From JAVBLT01 sp031553315 (GTDB lineage: Bacteria; Verrucomicrobiota; Kiritimatiellia; RFP12; DVOR01), in contig JAVBLT010000006.1 in assembly GCA_031553315.1 (NCBI GenBank), forward strand, positions 1 through 45,291: 45,291 nt of DNA. The letters run 5' to 3'. The position numbers were made by a program, and so were the translations under genes. Below are positions 9,401 through 15,964 of the stretch, piece after piece; position 1 is the stretch's first letter; every line of letters begins with the position of its first letter. Under the pieces are notes generated by a model that was not told where the DNA came from, ran no database searches, and was given only the letters and a program-made list of their open reading frames with translations.

Positions 9401-9913
9401 TTCTCTCTGCCGCTTTCCAAGGCTCCTCTTGAAGAGCTCAACGCCTCCATGAAGCTGACCTTCAGGCAATTTGCCTTCACCCCGAGCGGTATCCTCAGCC
9501 AGGTGCTTGAGGCGGTGAAGAGCAAAGTCCGGCGCGTGGAAGCCGGCGACGGTTCACTCGCCGTTGACGTGGTCGACGGCACGCTCACCTCCGATCCCTT
9601 CCAGTTCAAGGTGGGCGGTTCGGCGCTCACCTGTTCGGGCAAGACCCATCTCGCCAGCGGCGCCATCGCCTATACCCTCGGCGTGCCGCTCGACGAGAAA
9701 CTTGTGGGTTCCAAAGCCGCCAAATACACCGCAGGGCGCATTGTGCCGCTCCCCATCAGCGGCACCGTTTCCAGACCCCGCGCCGACTTCACCCAGCTTC
9801 AGAAAAACATGAAGACCCTCGCGACCGATGTTCTGGAAGACAAGGCTCAGGATCTCATCAACAAAGAGCTTGGAAAAGGCCTCAACAAACTCCTCGAGAA
9901 ACTGGATCGTTAA
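6455..9913 (+). CDS. AsmA-like large membrane-anchored protein
   Basis: 1152 residues; the ATG follows GGAGG by a normal spacing. A short acidic cytoplasmic stretch precedes one transmembrane helix at about residues 28-52. The rest would be a long periplasmic beta-rich region with many 'FSLNADLAV...', 'LNSPFLAADASGSL' type strands and few charges. The last 170 residues (ALEELNASMKLTF... to the end) resemble the C-terminal part of AsmA/TamB/YdbH-type proteins. Such proteins are thought to span the periplasm and move phospholipids towards the outer membrane. That points to a diderm envelope. No TamB C-terminal DUF490 motif could be assigned with certainty, so AsmA family is a fold-level call. 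The next gene begins 3 bases after its stop. Confidence 0.75.
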   Translation: MDFTKSRNNPPETDDDSESESRGGCLGKIVKGGLCLVVLAALLAALAPWIVSLAPMRAFILAQVNAKLAPRSLAVESWSLAWLSGQKIEGFRFADPEKGLSAAVGSLTADRGLLGLLPRGSFNFGSILAANASVALNPPPQPVSKPSPASEPKTKQPFKWPFDDVSGSFALSNATVTVGGEKVLEQVRITGSIESINTPFDVSVQAAMPEKASRGALALTAKLAPVAQLIQPGVKNPGTVSLVLSKAPLAPFSHAAAAFAGPKTPAFSGEVSLNADVELHTLTSGHVKAAVACRDFSLAAPGQKPSAPAAFSLNADLAVTPDMLIRLAGFSVDSPWLKAGASGTINLANPQAPAFNAVKASANLDAAAVLRDFGGLIPRDPKFAMKSGVVTLDAKIDGAGGLIGVDVKARTEKLDLVYDKAPLVFNPQPSLTLQGQVNTAAPLASEISAFTFATPAGSFTGKGGMKGAALSGSLDLARLVETVSPLLPPGTLPGLSGAFSLQGQLTPGGDHLAFSFATDMKGLKIARPGEKQLDVPAFEMMMTSRLPMNAEGKPQIILQEGKTAFRFPKALEVTGAWKSIDPVEKRFDGVSLKTEAQLEPLFALARPFLSEELAAKIETCKGVFLLNLTAASRADKTLAVNLNTALQAAALTTSSWQIREAELFKGSGQITVPLAPAGTVQIARLELTSPAGSVSASGSLPLGADLAKQAQLDLSGSAQTAYFTDRWRIHKPDSKAAVVEGLLTFSAKINQNQYDAVAQSKNLTLAAPGEKPLAVPFETAVKVKPEFKGEAIDKLTLQKLSLNSPFLAADASGSLSDFAGAKILALKGSLTPDFNAISRLPQVAALKDFALTGRNTRSFTFEGPLGHGAEELFALGRANGEITVDSIHLPGIVTGAATCTLALRDGVLAIDGGTAFNGGTFRVAPRVSLTTSPWVVTLPDKMTLLSNVALTQELLNACLAGINPILQGAVTPEGRLDWVVDSFSLPLSKAPLEELNASMKLTFRQFAFTPSGILSQVLEAVKSKVRRVEAGDGSLAVDVVDGTLTSDPFQFKVGGSALTCSGKTHLASGAIAYTLGVPLDEKLVGSKAAKYTAGRIVPLPISGTVSRPRADFTQLQKNMKTLATDVLEDKAQDLINKELGKGLNKLLEKLDR

Positions 9914-9916
9914 CCG

Positions 9917-10423
9917 ATGCTGACCGAATGGAACATCCGCTCCCGCGGTAAAACCTGCGCCCTCTGCGGCAATGCCTTTAATGACGGCGATGCCTGCGTC
10001 TCCGCGCTCAAAACGGTTCCCGGCGGCACCTTCGCCCGCATCGACGCCTGCGCCGCCTGCTGGAACAGCGCCCAAACCGACCGCGACGCCGTCAGCCTCT
10101 GGCGTTTCACCTTCCGCCCGCCCGATTCCGCCCGCAAAACCCGCTCCCCCGTTGAGCGCGAAAGCGCCGAGTCGCTCTTCCGCCGCCTCCTTGCCGAAGA
10201 CGATCCCGCCTTTGCCGACGCCGCCTATGTGCTCGCCGTGATGCTTGAGCGCGCCCGGATCCTCGTGCCCCGAGGTTCCGCCCCCGATCCCTCCGGCCAG
10301 GGCCTCCAGCGCATTTACGAACACCGCACGCAGGGCGATGCCTTTATCGTGCGCGACCCGCTCCTGCCTCTGGATCGCATCGGCCCCGTGCAGCAGCAGA
10401 TCGCCCGCCTCCTCGCCCAATAA
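9917..10423 (+). CDS. Small Cys-rich (probable zinc-binding) protein of unknown function
   Basis: 168 residues. The first 50 hold CxxC (C14, C17), C27 and CxxCW (C45, C48), a plausible zinc-ribbon arrangement: W-N-I-R-S-R-G-K-T-CALC, then R-I-D-A-CAACW. The remainder is helical and charged, with a pattern SLFRRLLAED...YVLAVMLERARIL. I do not recognise a named domain; similar short proteins seem to be shared among PVC bacteria, from memory only. It starts 3 bases after the AsmA-like gene and ends 22 bases before fhs, so it is almost certainly co-transcribed with them. There is no signal peptide, so it acts in the cytoplasm. Confidence 0.65.
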   Translation: MLTEWNIRSRGKTCALCGNAFNDGDACVSALKTVPGGTFARIDACAACWNSAQTDRDAVSLWRFTFRPPDSARKTRSPVERESAESLFRRLLAEDDPAFADAAYVLAVMLERARILVPRGSAPDPSGQGLQRIYEHRTQGDAFIVRDPLLPLDRIGPVQQQIARLLAQ

Positions 10424-10445
10424 TTGAGAAAGGAAACCCGACCCC

Positions 10446-12215
10446 ATGAAGCTCGACCCCACAACGATGAAAGACTGGCAAATCGCCCAAGCCGCCGAAG
10501 CCGCCATGCGCCCCATGACCGAAATTGCCGCCGAGCTCGGCCTTGAAGCCGACGAATATATGCCCTACGGCCCCGGTTATGGAAAAATAGATGCCCAGGC
10601 CGTGCTCCATCGTTGCGCGAACCGCCCGAAAGCCCGTTATATCGACGTCACCGCCATCACGCCGACTCCGCTCGGCGAAGGCAAAACCACCACCACCATC
10701 GGCCTTCTCGAAGGCCTCGGCAAGCTTGGCCGCCGCTGCATGGGCGCCATCCGCCAGCCCAGCGGCGGCCCGACCTTCAACATCAAAGGCTCCGCCGCCG
10801 GCGGCGGCCTCGCCCAGGTCATCCCTCTCTCACCCTTCTCGCTCGGCCTCACCGGCGATATCGACGCCGTGACCAATGCCAACAATCTCTGCATGGCCGC
10901 CCTCACCGCCCGCATGCAGCACGAACGCAATTACGACGACGCCCGCCTCGCCCAAAGCCGCCTCACCCGCCTCGACATCGACCCCGGCAAAGTCCAGCTG
11001 AAGTGGGCGATCGACTTCTGCGCCCAGGCCCTCCGCCAGATCCGCATCGGCCTGGGCGAAGGCAAAATGAACGGCTACGAAATGGAATCCGGCTTCTACA
11101 TCACCGTGGCTTCCGAAGTGATGGCCATCCTCGCCGTGGCTTCCGACCTCGGCGACCTGCGCGCGCGCATCGGTAAAATCATCGTGGCCTACAGCCGCGC
11201 AGGCGCCCCCGTAACGGCCGACGACCTCGAAGCGGGCGGCGCCATGACCGCCTGGCTCGTGCGCGCGCTCAACCCCACGCTCATGCAGACCGTGGAGGGG
11301 CAGCCCGTGCTTGTCCACGCCGGCCCCTTCGCCAACATCGCCCTCGGCCAGAGCTCCGTGATCGCAGACCGCGTGGGCAGCCTCCTCACCGATTACCTCG
11401 TGACGGAAAGCGGTTTCGCCGCCGACATGGGCTTCGAGAAGTTCTGGAACATCAAGTGCCGCTGCTCCGGCCTCACGCCCGACGCCGTGGTCCTTGTGGC
11501 CACCGTCCGCGCCCTCAAGCGCCACGGCGGCGCACCCGACGTGAAGCCCGGCCGCCCCCTCGACCCCGCCTACACCCGCGAAGCGCTCGATCTGCTCGAA
11601 GCCGGCTGCCGCGGCAACCTCCTCGCGCACATCGCCATCATCCGCCGCTCCGGCATAGCCCCCGTGGTCTGCCTCAACCACTTTCACACCGATACCTCGG
11701 CGGAGATCGATCTCGTGCGCCGCGTGGTTGAGGAGACCGGCGCCCGTTTCGCCGTTTCCCGCCATTGGCGGCTCGGCGGCGAAGGCGCTCTCGATCTGGC
11801 CCGCGAAGTGATTGCCGCCGCCGAAGAGCCCAAAACCTTCCGCTTCCTTTCCGACCTTTCCGAACCGCTTTCGGCCCGCATCGATACCCTCGTGCGCGAA
11901 GTCTACGGCGGCGACGGCGTGGACTACGAGCCCGCCGCACGTGAAAAACTGCGAGCCTTCGAGGCCGATCCCCAGACTGCGCGTCTGCCCGTGTGCATGG
12001 CAAAAACACAATACAGCCTTTCGCACGATCCCGCGCGCACCGGCCGCCCCACCGGGTGGCGCCTGCCTGTGCAGGATATTTTAATCTACCAAGGAGCGGG
12101 ATTCATCGTTCCCGTCGCCGGGGAAATCAAGCTTATGCCCGGAACCGGTTCCGACCCCGCTTACCGCCGGGTCGATGTGGATCCCCTCTCGGGCCGCATT
12201 TCAGGACTTTTCTAA
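10446..12215 (+). CDS. fhs: Formate--tetrahydrofolate ligase
   Basis: 589 residues. It joins formate to tetrahydrofolate using ATP, giving 10-formyl-THF for purine and formyl-Met synthesis or for the methyl branch of the Wood-Ljungdahl pathway. The P-loop TPTPLGEGKTTTT lies at residues 72-84. It is followed by RQPSGGPTFNIKGSAAGGG, then LTGDIDAVTNANNL, GEGALDLA, KTQYSLS and a C-terminal GAGFIVPVAGEIKLMPGTG...GLF, all in family order. It resembles the subfamily with 'MQHERNY' after the GD motif. The usual His of TGD-I-HA is Asp here. Downstream 5-formyl-THF cyclo-ligase, 5 bases on, supports a folate one-carbon operon. Confidence 0.95.
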   Translation: MKLDPTTMKDWQIAQAAEAAMRPMTEIAAELGLEADEYMPYGPGYGKIDAQAVLHRCANRPKARYIDVTAITPTPLGEGKTTTTIGLLEGLGKLGRRCMGAIRQPSGGPTFNIKGSAAGGGLAQVIPLSPFSLGLTGDIDAVTNANNLCMAALTARMQHERNYDDARLAQSRLTRLDIDPGKVQLKWAIDFCAQALRQIRIGLGEGKMNGYEMESGFYITVASEVMAILAVASDLGDLRARIGKIIVAYSRAGAPVTADDLEAGGAMTAWLVRALNPTLMQTVEGQPVLVHAGPFANIALGQSSVIADRVGSLLTDYLVTESGFAADMGFEKFWNIKCRCSGLTPDAVVLVATVRALKRHGGAPDVKPGRPLDPAYTREALDLLEAGCRGNLLAHIAIIRRSGIAPVVCLNHFHTDTSAEIDLVRRVVEETGARFAVSRHWRLGGEGALDLAREVIAAAEEPKTFRFLSDLSEPLSARIDTLVREVYGGDGVDYEPAAREKLRAFEADPQTARLPVCMAKTQYSLSHDPARTGRPTGWRLPVQDILIYQGAGFIVPVAGEIKLMPGTGSDPAYRRVDVDPLSGRISGLF

Positions 12216-12220
12216 CTACA

Positions 12221-12832
12221 ATGAAAAAAGAACATATTCGGGAGATTGTCCGCCGCGAACGCGCCGGTCTCTCTCCCCGTTACCGGGAATGGTGCGCCTC
12301 GGCCGCGCTGGTCGGGCTTTTTGGCGACAAATGCCTCAACCTCTTTCGCCGCTTCCGCAACTTTGCCTCCTACATCAGCGTACCCGAGGAATTTCCCACG
12401 GGAATGATCAACCGGCAGATTCTGGGCGCCGGGCGAACGCTGGCGGTGCCTCGCTATGACGATGCGCACAGCGTTTACGCCTTCAACGCGATGCCTCCCG
12501 GCTGCCCGCTTCGCAGCGGCCCGCGCAACATCCCCGAGCCGGAACCCTTTTTCCCGGTGATCAAGGCCGACCTGGAAGTGATTTTCATGCCCGGGCTGGC
12601 ATTCAATTACACCGGTCAGCGCATCGGCTACGGCGGCGGCGTCTATGACCGCCTGCTCCAAAACACCCGCCGCAGCACGCTTAAAATCGCCCTTGCCTTC
12701 GACTGTCAGCTTTTTGAGGATTCTTTTCCGCAGGAGCCGCACGATGTTCCGGTCGATTATGTGGTGACCGAGCGCCAGATTGTCGATTGCCGGCGCAACA
12801 GAACCAGGCACCGTGATTCACCGGAAGGCTGA
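12221..12832 (+). CDS. 5-formyltetrahydrofolate cyclo-ligase family protein
   Basis: 203 residues. The enzyme converts 5-formyl-THF to 5,10-methenyl-THF with ATP. The hallmark MPGLAF...G-Q-R-IGYGGGVYDR is at residues 124-144, and the basic N-terminal helix (KKEHIREIVRRERAGLS) is also typical. The frame stays open far upstream through the end of fhs, but only the ATG at 12221 gives the family N-terminus. No strong ribosome binding site is visible, so translation is probably coupled to fhs, whose stop is 5 bases before. It ends 4 bases from the convergent histidine kinase gene with no terminator visible between them. Confidence 0.9.
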   Translation: MKKEHIREIVRRERAGLSPRYREWCASAALVGLFGDKCLNLFRRFRNFASYISVPEEFPTGMINRQILGAGRTLAVPRYDDAHSVYAFNAMPPGCPLRSGPRNIPEPEPFFPVIKADLEVIFMPGLAFNYTGQRIGYGGGVYDRLLQNTRRSTLKIALAFDCQLFEDSFPQEPHDVPVDYVVTERQIVDCRRNRTRHRDSPEG

Positions 12833-12836
12833 GCCG

Positions 12837-14957
12837 TCAGATCGGTTTCTGCGGGAGGAGCGCGCCGAACATCTGCTTGAGGGCGGCGATGGTGATCGGC
12901 TTGTGAAGCACATGGGAAAAGCGGGCTTTGTCTTCCGGTGAGATCTGGGTGTCGGCCGTGACCGCGACGATGGGTATGCCGGTGATCTCCATTTCGTTTC
13001 GGATGAGGTCTGCCATCTCGGTTCCGCTGATTTCGGGCATCCACATATCGGTGAGAATCATGTCGTAGGCGCGGTCGTCGCGGAGCTGATCCAGGGCGGC
13101 GCGGGCGGAATCGGCAAGCGTGGTTTCAACGCCGAGCTTTTTGAGCATGGCGTCGAGCACTTTCAGGTTGAGGGGCACGTCGTCGACCAGCAGCACGCGG
13201 AGGGGGGTTCCGGTCTTTCCCGCGGGATCGGCGGCGGGAGTGGCGGGAGAATCGCCGGGAGCGGCCAGCGCTTCGCCGGCTTCATATTTCACATGGTTGA
13301 GGCGGATGGTGAAGGTGCTGCCTTCGCCGAGCTCGCTTTCGAGGCGGATGTCGCCGCCCATTTTATCGAGCAGGCGTTTGGTGATGGTGAGCCCCAGCCC
13401 CGAACCTTCATACATCCGTTTGCCGCGGATGACGGAATCGTGCACGAAGGGCTCGAAGATGCGCTGCTGGTTTTCGGGGGAGATGCCCGCGCCGGTATCG
13501 GTCACGCTGATTTCCAATGCGCCCTCTTCGCCGTTGAAAGGCGTGAAGACGCCTTTGACGGCGACACGGCCCCGGCTGGTGAATTTCACGTCGTTGCCGA
13601 TGAGGTTGAGCAGAATCTGGCGCAGGCGCAGGTTGTCGACGTAAAGCGGGTGGGCGATGCCGGCGGTGTCGGCTTCGATGGCGATATCTTTCTGTATGCC
13701 TTTGAGCTTGAAGACCGATAGGATCTGGCGCAACAGATCCGCCACATCGTTTTTGACGGGGTCGATGAGAGTCTGGTTCGCTTCGAGGTTGGAGAGATCG
13801 AGCACATCGTTGATGAGGTTGAGGAGGGCGGTTCCCGCGAAGTTGATGGAACGGAGGTACTCCTGCTGGGTTTTTTCGTCGATGCCGCCGTTTTGGAGGA
13901 GCTCGCTGAACCCGATGACGGCGTTGAGCGGCGTGCGCAGTTCATGGCTGACCGTGGCGAGGAAGTAGCTCTTGGCGTGGTTGGCGGCCTGAGCCAGCTC
14001 CATGGCGATTTTGAGCTCTTCTTTCTGATGGGTTACCTCGGTGATGTCCAGATCGGTCGTGAGCACGCGGATCATGTTGCCGTTGAGATCGAAGACGGGG
14101 TGAGCGGTCATGACGAGGTGTTTGTCGCCGAAGGAAAACGCTTTTTTGCAGGGCTTGCGGGTGCGGATCGTTTCCGCCACGGCGCAGAAATCGGGCGGGC
14201 TGCCGAATTTGCAGACGGTGTCGTAGCAGTGTGACCCGCGAAGCTGGCTTTCGGAAAGGGGCACATTGACCTTCTTGGAAGGGTTCGCCGCATACACGCG
14301 GAATTCGGGATCGACCAGCATGATCGGCGTGGAGATGTTGTTCATGATCTGCTGAAGGAGCGAATCGCTTTCGAGCAGCTGGGCGTAGCGGCGGTCGCGT
14401 TCGTAAGAGATGCGGTAGAGGTGGGCGGCGTTGCCGATGATGGTGACGTCGCACTGTGAAAAATACTTGCAGGCGTTGAGGTAGTCCATCACGATGAACC
14501 CATGGAGGCGGTCGTCGATCCAGATCCCGCTCACCAGGCGGGAGCGGATGCCCCGGCTCTTGAGATCCTGCGCCGCGCCCGACAGCCCTTCGGGATGACA
14601 GTCGACGTTTTCGATGATGACGGGGCGGCGCTCAATCAAAAACGGATAGTATTCGGCGAAGTGGCTCCGGGTGCTGCGCGCGGTGGCCTCTGCGGTGTTT
14701 TTGGAGGCCGGAGCCACCCATTCGTATCTCATCACCGGATCCTCCGCGCTGCCGCCCTGATACTCAAAGAGCCCGCACCGGTCGGCTGCGGCGTTTTCCC
14801 CGATGATGCGCAGCATTTCCTCCGCGGTGGCCGCCAGGTCGCGATCCAGCGTGATTGCGGTCAGCAGGCGGTTGAGCACGCTTTCACTTTTGATGTAATT
14901 GTCAATGGTATCGACCATGGGGTCGATGCTGGAAAAACCGGTGTTCGCTTCGCTCAT
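12837..14957 (-). CDS. Hybrid sensor histidine kinase/response regulator (GAF-PAS-HisKA-HATPase-REC)
   Basis: 706 residues from the ATG at 14957 (GAGG just upstream); a GTG at 14987 would add ten residues. There is no membrane segment, so it is cytoplasmic. A GAF-like domain spans about 30-190 and a PAS domain about 200-310. The PAS has a cluster of cysteines (C244, C249, C258, C270) that might bind metal or sense redox. The HisKA box SHELRTPLNAVIGF gives H338. N455, DTGAGI (487-492) and GSGLGLTI mark the ATPase. The C-terminal receiver has phospho-acceptor D637 in ILTDMWMPE. No DNA-binding output follows. It is closely related in its last 400 residues to the kinase at 34307-38080. Confidence 0.9.
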   Translation of the reverse strand: MSEANTGFSSIDPMVDTIDNYIKSESVLNRLLTAITLDRDLAATAEEMLRIIGENAAADRCGLFEYQGGSAEDPVMRYEWVAPASKNTAEATARSTRSHFAEYYPFLIERRPVIIENVDCHPEGLSGAAQDLKSRGIRSRLVSGIWIDDRLHGFIVMDYLNACKYFSQCDVTIIGNAAHLYRISYERDRRYAQLLESDSLLQQIMNNISTPIMLVDPEFRVYAANPSKKVNVPLSESQLRGSHCYDTVCKFGSPPDFCAVAETIRTRKPCKKAFSFGDKHLVMTAHPVFDLNGNMIRVLTTDLDITEVTHQKEELKIAMELAQAANHAKSYFLATVSHELRTPLNAVIGFSELLQNGGIDEKTQQEYLRSINFAGTALLNLINDVLDLSNLEANQTLIDPVKNDVADLLRQILSVFKLKGIQKDIAIEADTAGIAHPLYVDNLRLRQILLNLIGNDVKFTSRGRVAVKGVFTPFNGEEGALEISVTDTGAGISPENQQRIFEPFVHDSVIRGKRMYEGSGLGLTITKRLLDKMGGDIRLESELGEGSTFTIRLNHVKYEAGEALAAPGDSPATPAADPAGKTGTPLRVLLVDDVPLNLKVLDAMLKKLGVETTLADSARAALDQLRDDRAYDMILTDMWMPEISGTEMADLIRNEMEITGIPIVAVTADTQISPEDKARFSHVLHKPITIAALKQMFGALLPQKPI

Positions 14958-15013
14958 AAAACCTCGCGGCACGCTTGGAAATATCACGGTTTCAACGTGC
15001 TTTACAGGCCGGT

Positions 15014-15043
15014 ATTATACACAATCGGGCGCCCGGCTAACAA
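15014..15043 (-). promoter_or_regulatory. Promoter for the first hybrid kinase
   Basis: On the minus strand TTGTTA (15038-15043), an 18-base spacer containing a GC palindrome, and perfect TATAAT (15014-15019). It gives a leader of about 50 bases before the ATG at 14957. Confidence 0.55.
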
Positions 15044-15233
15044 GCGTTGATTTTACATTTCGGCGGGCACATCCTGTTTTCAATGCGCCGTGGCGCTGCC
15101 TCGGCTCACTTTTTGAAAATTTCGCTCAAGCCGACGCCCCCGAAAAACTGGAAAAATTAAACTTGATTCCCCCTCATTGTGCGAAAGCGATTGCCCGCTG
15201 TGTACTTTTTTATTGGAAAATCGAACACGGGGG
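15044..15233. other. Intergenic stretch with a degenerate hairpin like the dispersed element
   Basis: No gene. At 15086-15109 there is a 24-base match (20 of 24) to the central hairpin region of the dispersed element, folding as GCCGTGGC-GCT-GCCTCGGC with one mismatch. The terminal repeats of that element are not recognisable here, so this may be a decayed copy or chance. Nothing else stands out. Confidence 0.3.
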
Positions 15234-15262
15234 TTGACTTTCAGCACAAAAAAGCGTATAGT
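15234..15262 (+). promoter_or_regulatory. Strong promoter of the RRM protein gene
   Basis: TTGACT (15234-15239), a 17-base spacer and TATAGT (15257-15262), near consensus. The predicted start near 15269 leaves a leader of about 155 bases before the ATG at 15425, long for this genome. Confidence 0.75.
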
Positions 15263-15304
15263 GCCTTCTACAGGTCGGGAAAACCGATACCTGATTTTGA
15301 GATT

Positions 15305-15346
15305 CTCCGGAACCTCCGGAGGATATAGGCGATGGTTGCCTACTGA
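15305..15346 (+). promoter_or_regulatory. Structured leader with a four-codon upstream frame
   Basis: Inside the RRM leader, CTCCGGA-ACC-TCCGGAG (15305-15321) folds as a 7-bp hairpin. Its 3' side carries GGAGG, a Shine-Dalgarno sequence, which lies before ATG GTT GCC TAC TGA (15332-15346), encoding M-V-A-Y. That ATG sits in the loop of a second small hairpin, TAGGC...GCCTA (15326-15342). The arrangement could couple leader translation or temperature to expression of the RNA-binding protein. It is a sequence observation only; regulation is inferred. Confidence 0.4.
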
Positions 15347-15424
15347 AAGAAGACGGGTCGTGGGTCTTTTTCCGGTCAAAGCATACGAACCACACACGAC
15401 ATTGTGATACAGAAGGATAGATCA

Positions 15425-15787
15425 ATGGATATCTATGTTGGCAATCTTGCATATGCAACGAACGATGACACCCTCCGCACTGCTTTCTCGCAGTATGGCG
15501 AAGTGGCCTCCGCCCGCGTTGTTTCCGACCGCATGACGGGCCGCTCCAAGGGTTTCGGCTTTGTTGAAATGCCTGATCGCGAACAGGCTCAGGCCGCTAT
15601 TGACGGACTCAATGGCACCGATCTTGACGGTCGCACGCTTCGTGTGAACGAGTCTCAGCCCAAGCCCCAGGAAGATCGTCGTGGCGGCGGTGGTTTCCGC
15701 GGCGGTGATCGTGGCGGCCGCGGCCCCGGCGGCGGCGGTTTCCGCGGTGGCGATCGCGGCGGCGAACGTCGCGAATCCCGTTGGTAG
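15425..15787 (+). CDS. Glycine-rich RRM RNA-binding protein
   Basis: 120 residues. One RRM fills residues 1-78, with RNP2 IYVGNL (3-8) and RNP1 KGFGFVEM (42-49), both with the aromatic residues that stack on RNA. A tail rich in Gly and Arg (87-118) has two copies of GGGGFRGGDRGG. This is the layout of the bacterial/cyanobacterial Rbp family, single-stranded RNA binding proteins often induced by cold. The ATG is set by AAGGA about 8 bases upstream. An earlier in-frame GTG at 15404 precedes that site and is unlikely. It is monocistronic, between its own promoter and a strong terminator. Cold induction is family knowledge, not shown here. Confidence 0.93.
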   Translation: MDIYVGNLAYATNDDTLRTAFSQYGEVASARVVSDRMTGRSKGFGFVEMPDREQAQAAIDGLNGTDLDGRTLRVNESQPKPQEDRRGGGGFRGGDRGGRGPGGGGFRGGDRGGERRESRW

Positions 15788-15822
15788 TTCGCCGGGTGCG
15801 CGCACCCGTTGAACCTCGAAAG

Positions 15823-15853
15823 CCGTATCCCCACAAAAGGGATGCGGTTTTTT
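15823..15853 (+). terminator. Rho-independent terminator after the RRM gene
   Basis: The 9-bp stem CCGTATCCC / GGGATGCGG (one G-T pair) with a 7-base loop is followed by six T. A separate perfect palindrome, CGGGTGCG-CGCACCCG at 15793-15808, comes just after the stop codon but has no T-run. Confidence 0.85.
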
Positions 15854-15964
15854 GTTTTCAAGCACCGTTTGTTGTGAGCGGATTGAAATGGGCTAAATTG
15901 GGCTGGTATTACGTTCAATCATCTGATACACTGTTCGCATCTTAATCAAAGGAGAGTGGCCGAT

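Noticed and set aside
14958..14987. Longer start (GTG at 14987) for the first hybrid kinase
   Set aside because: No ribosome binding site precedes it, while the ATG at 14957 has GAGG just upstream and begins a sensible N-terminus.
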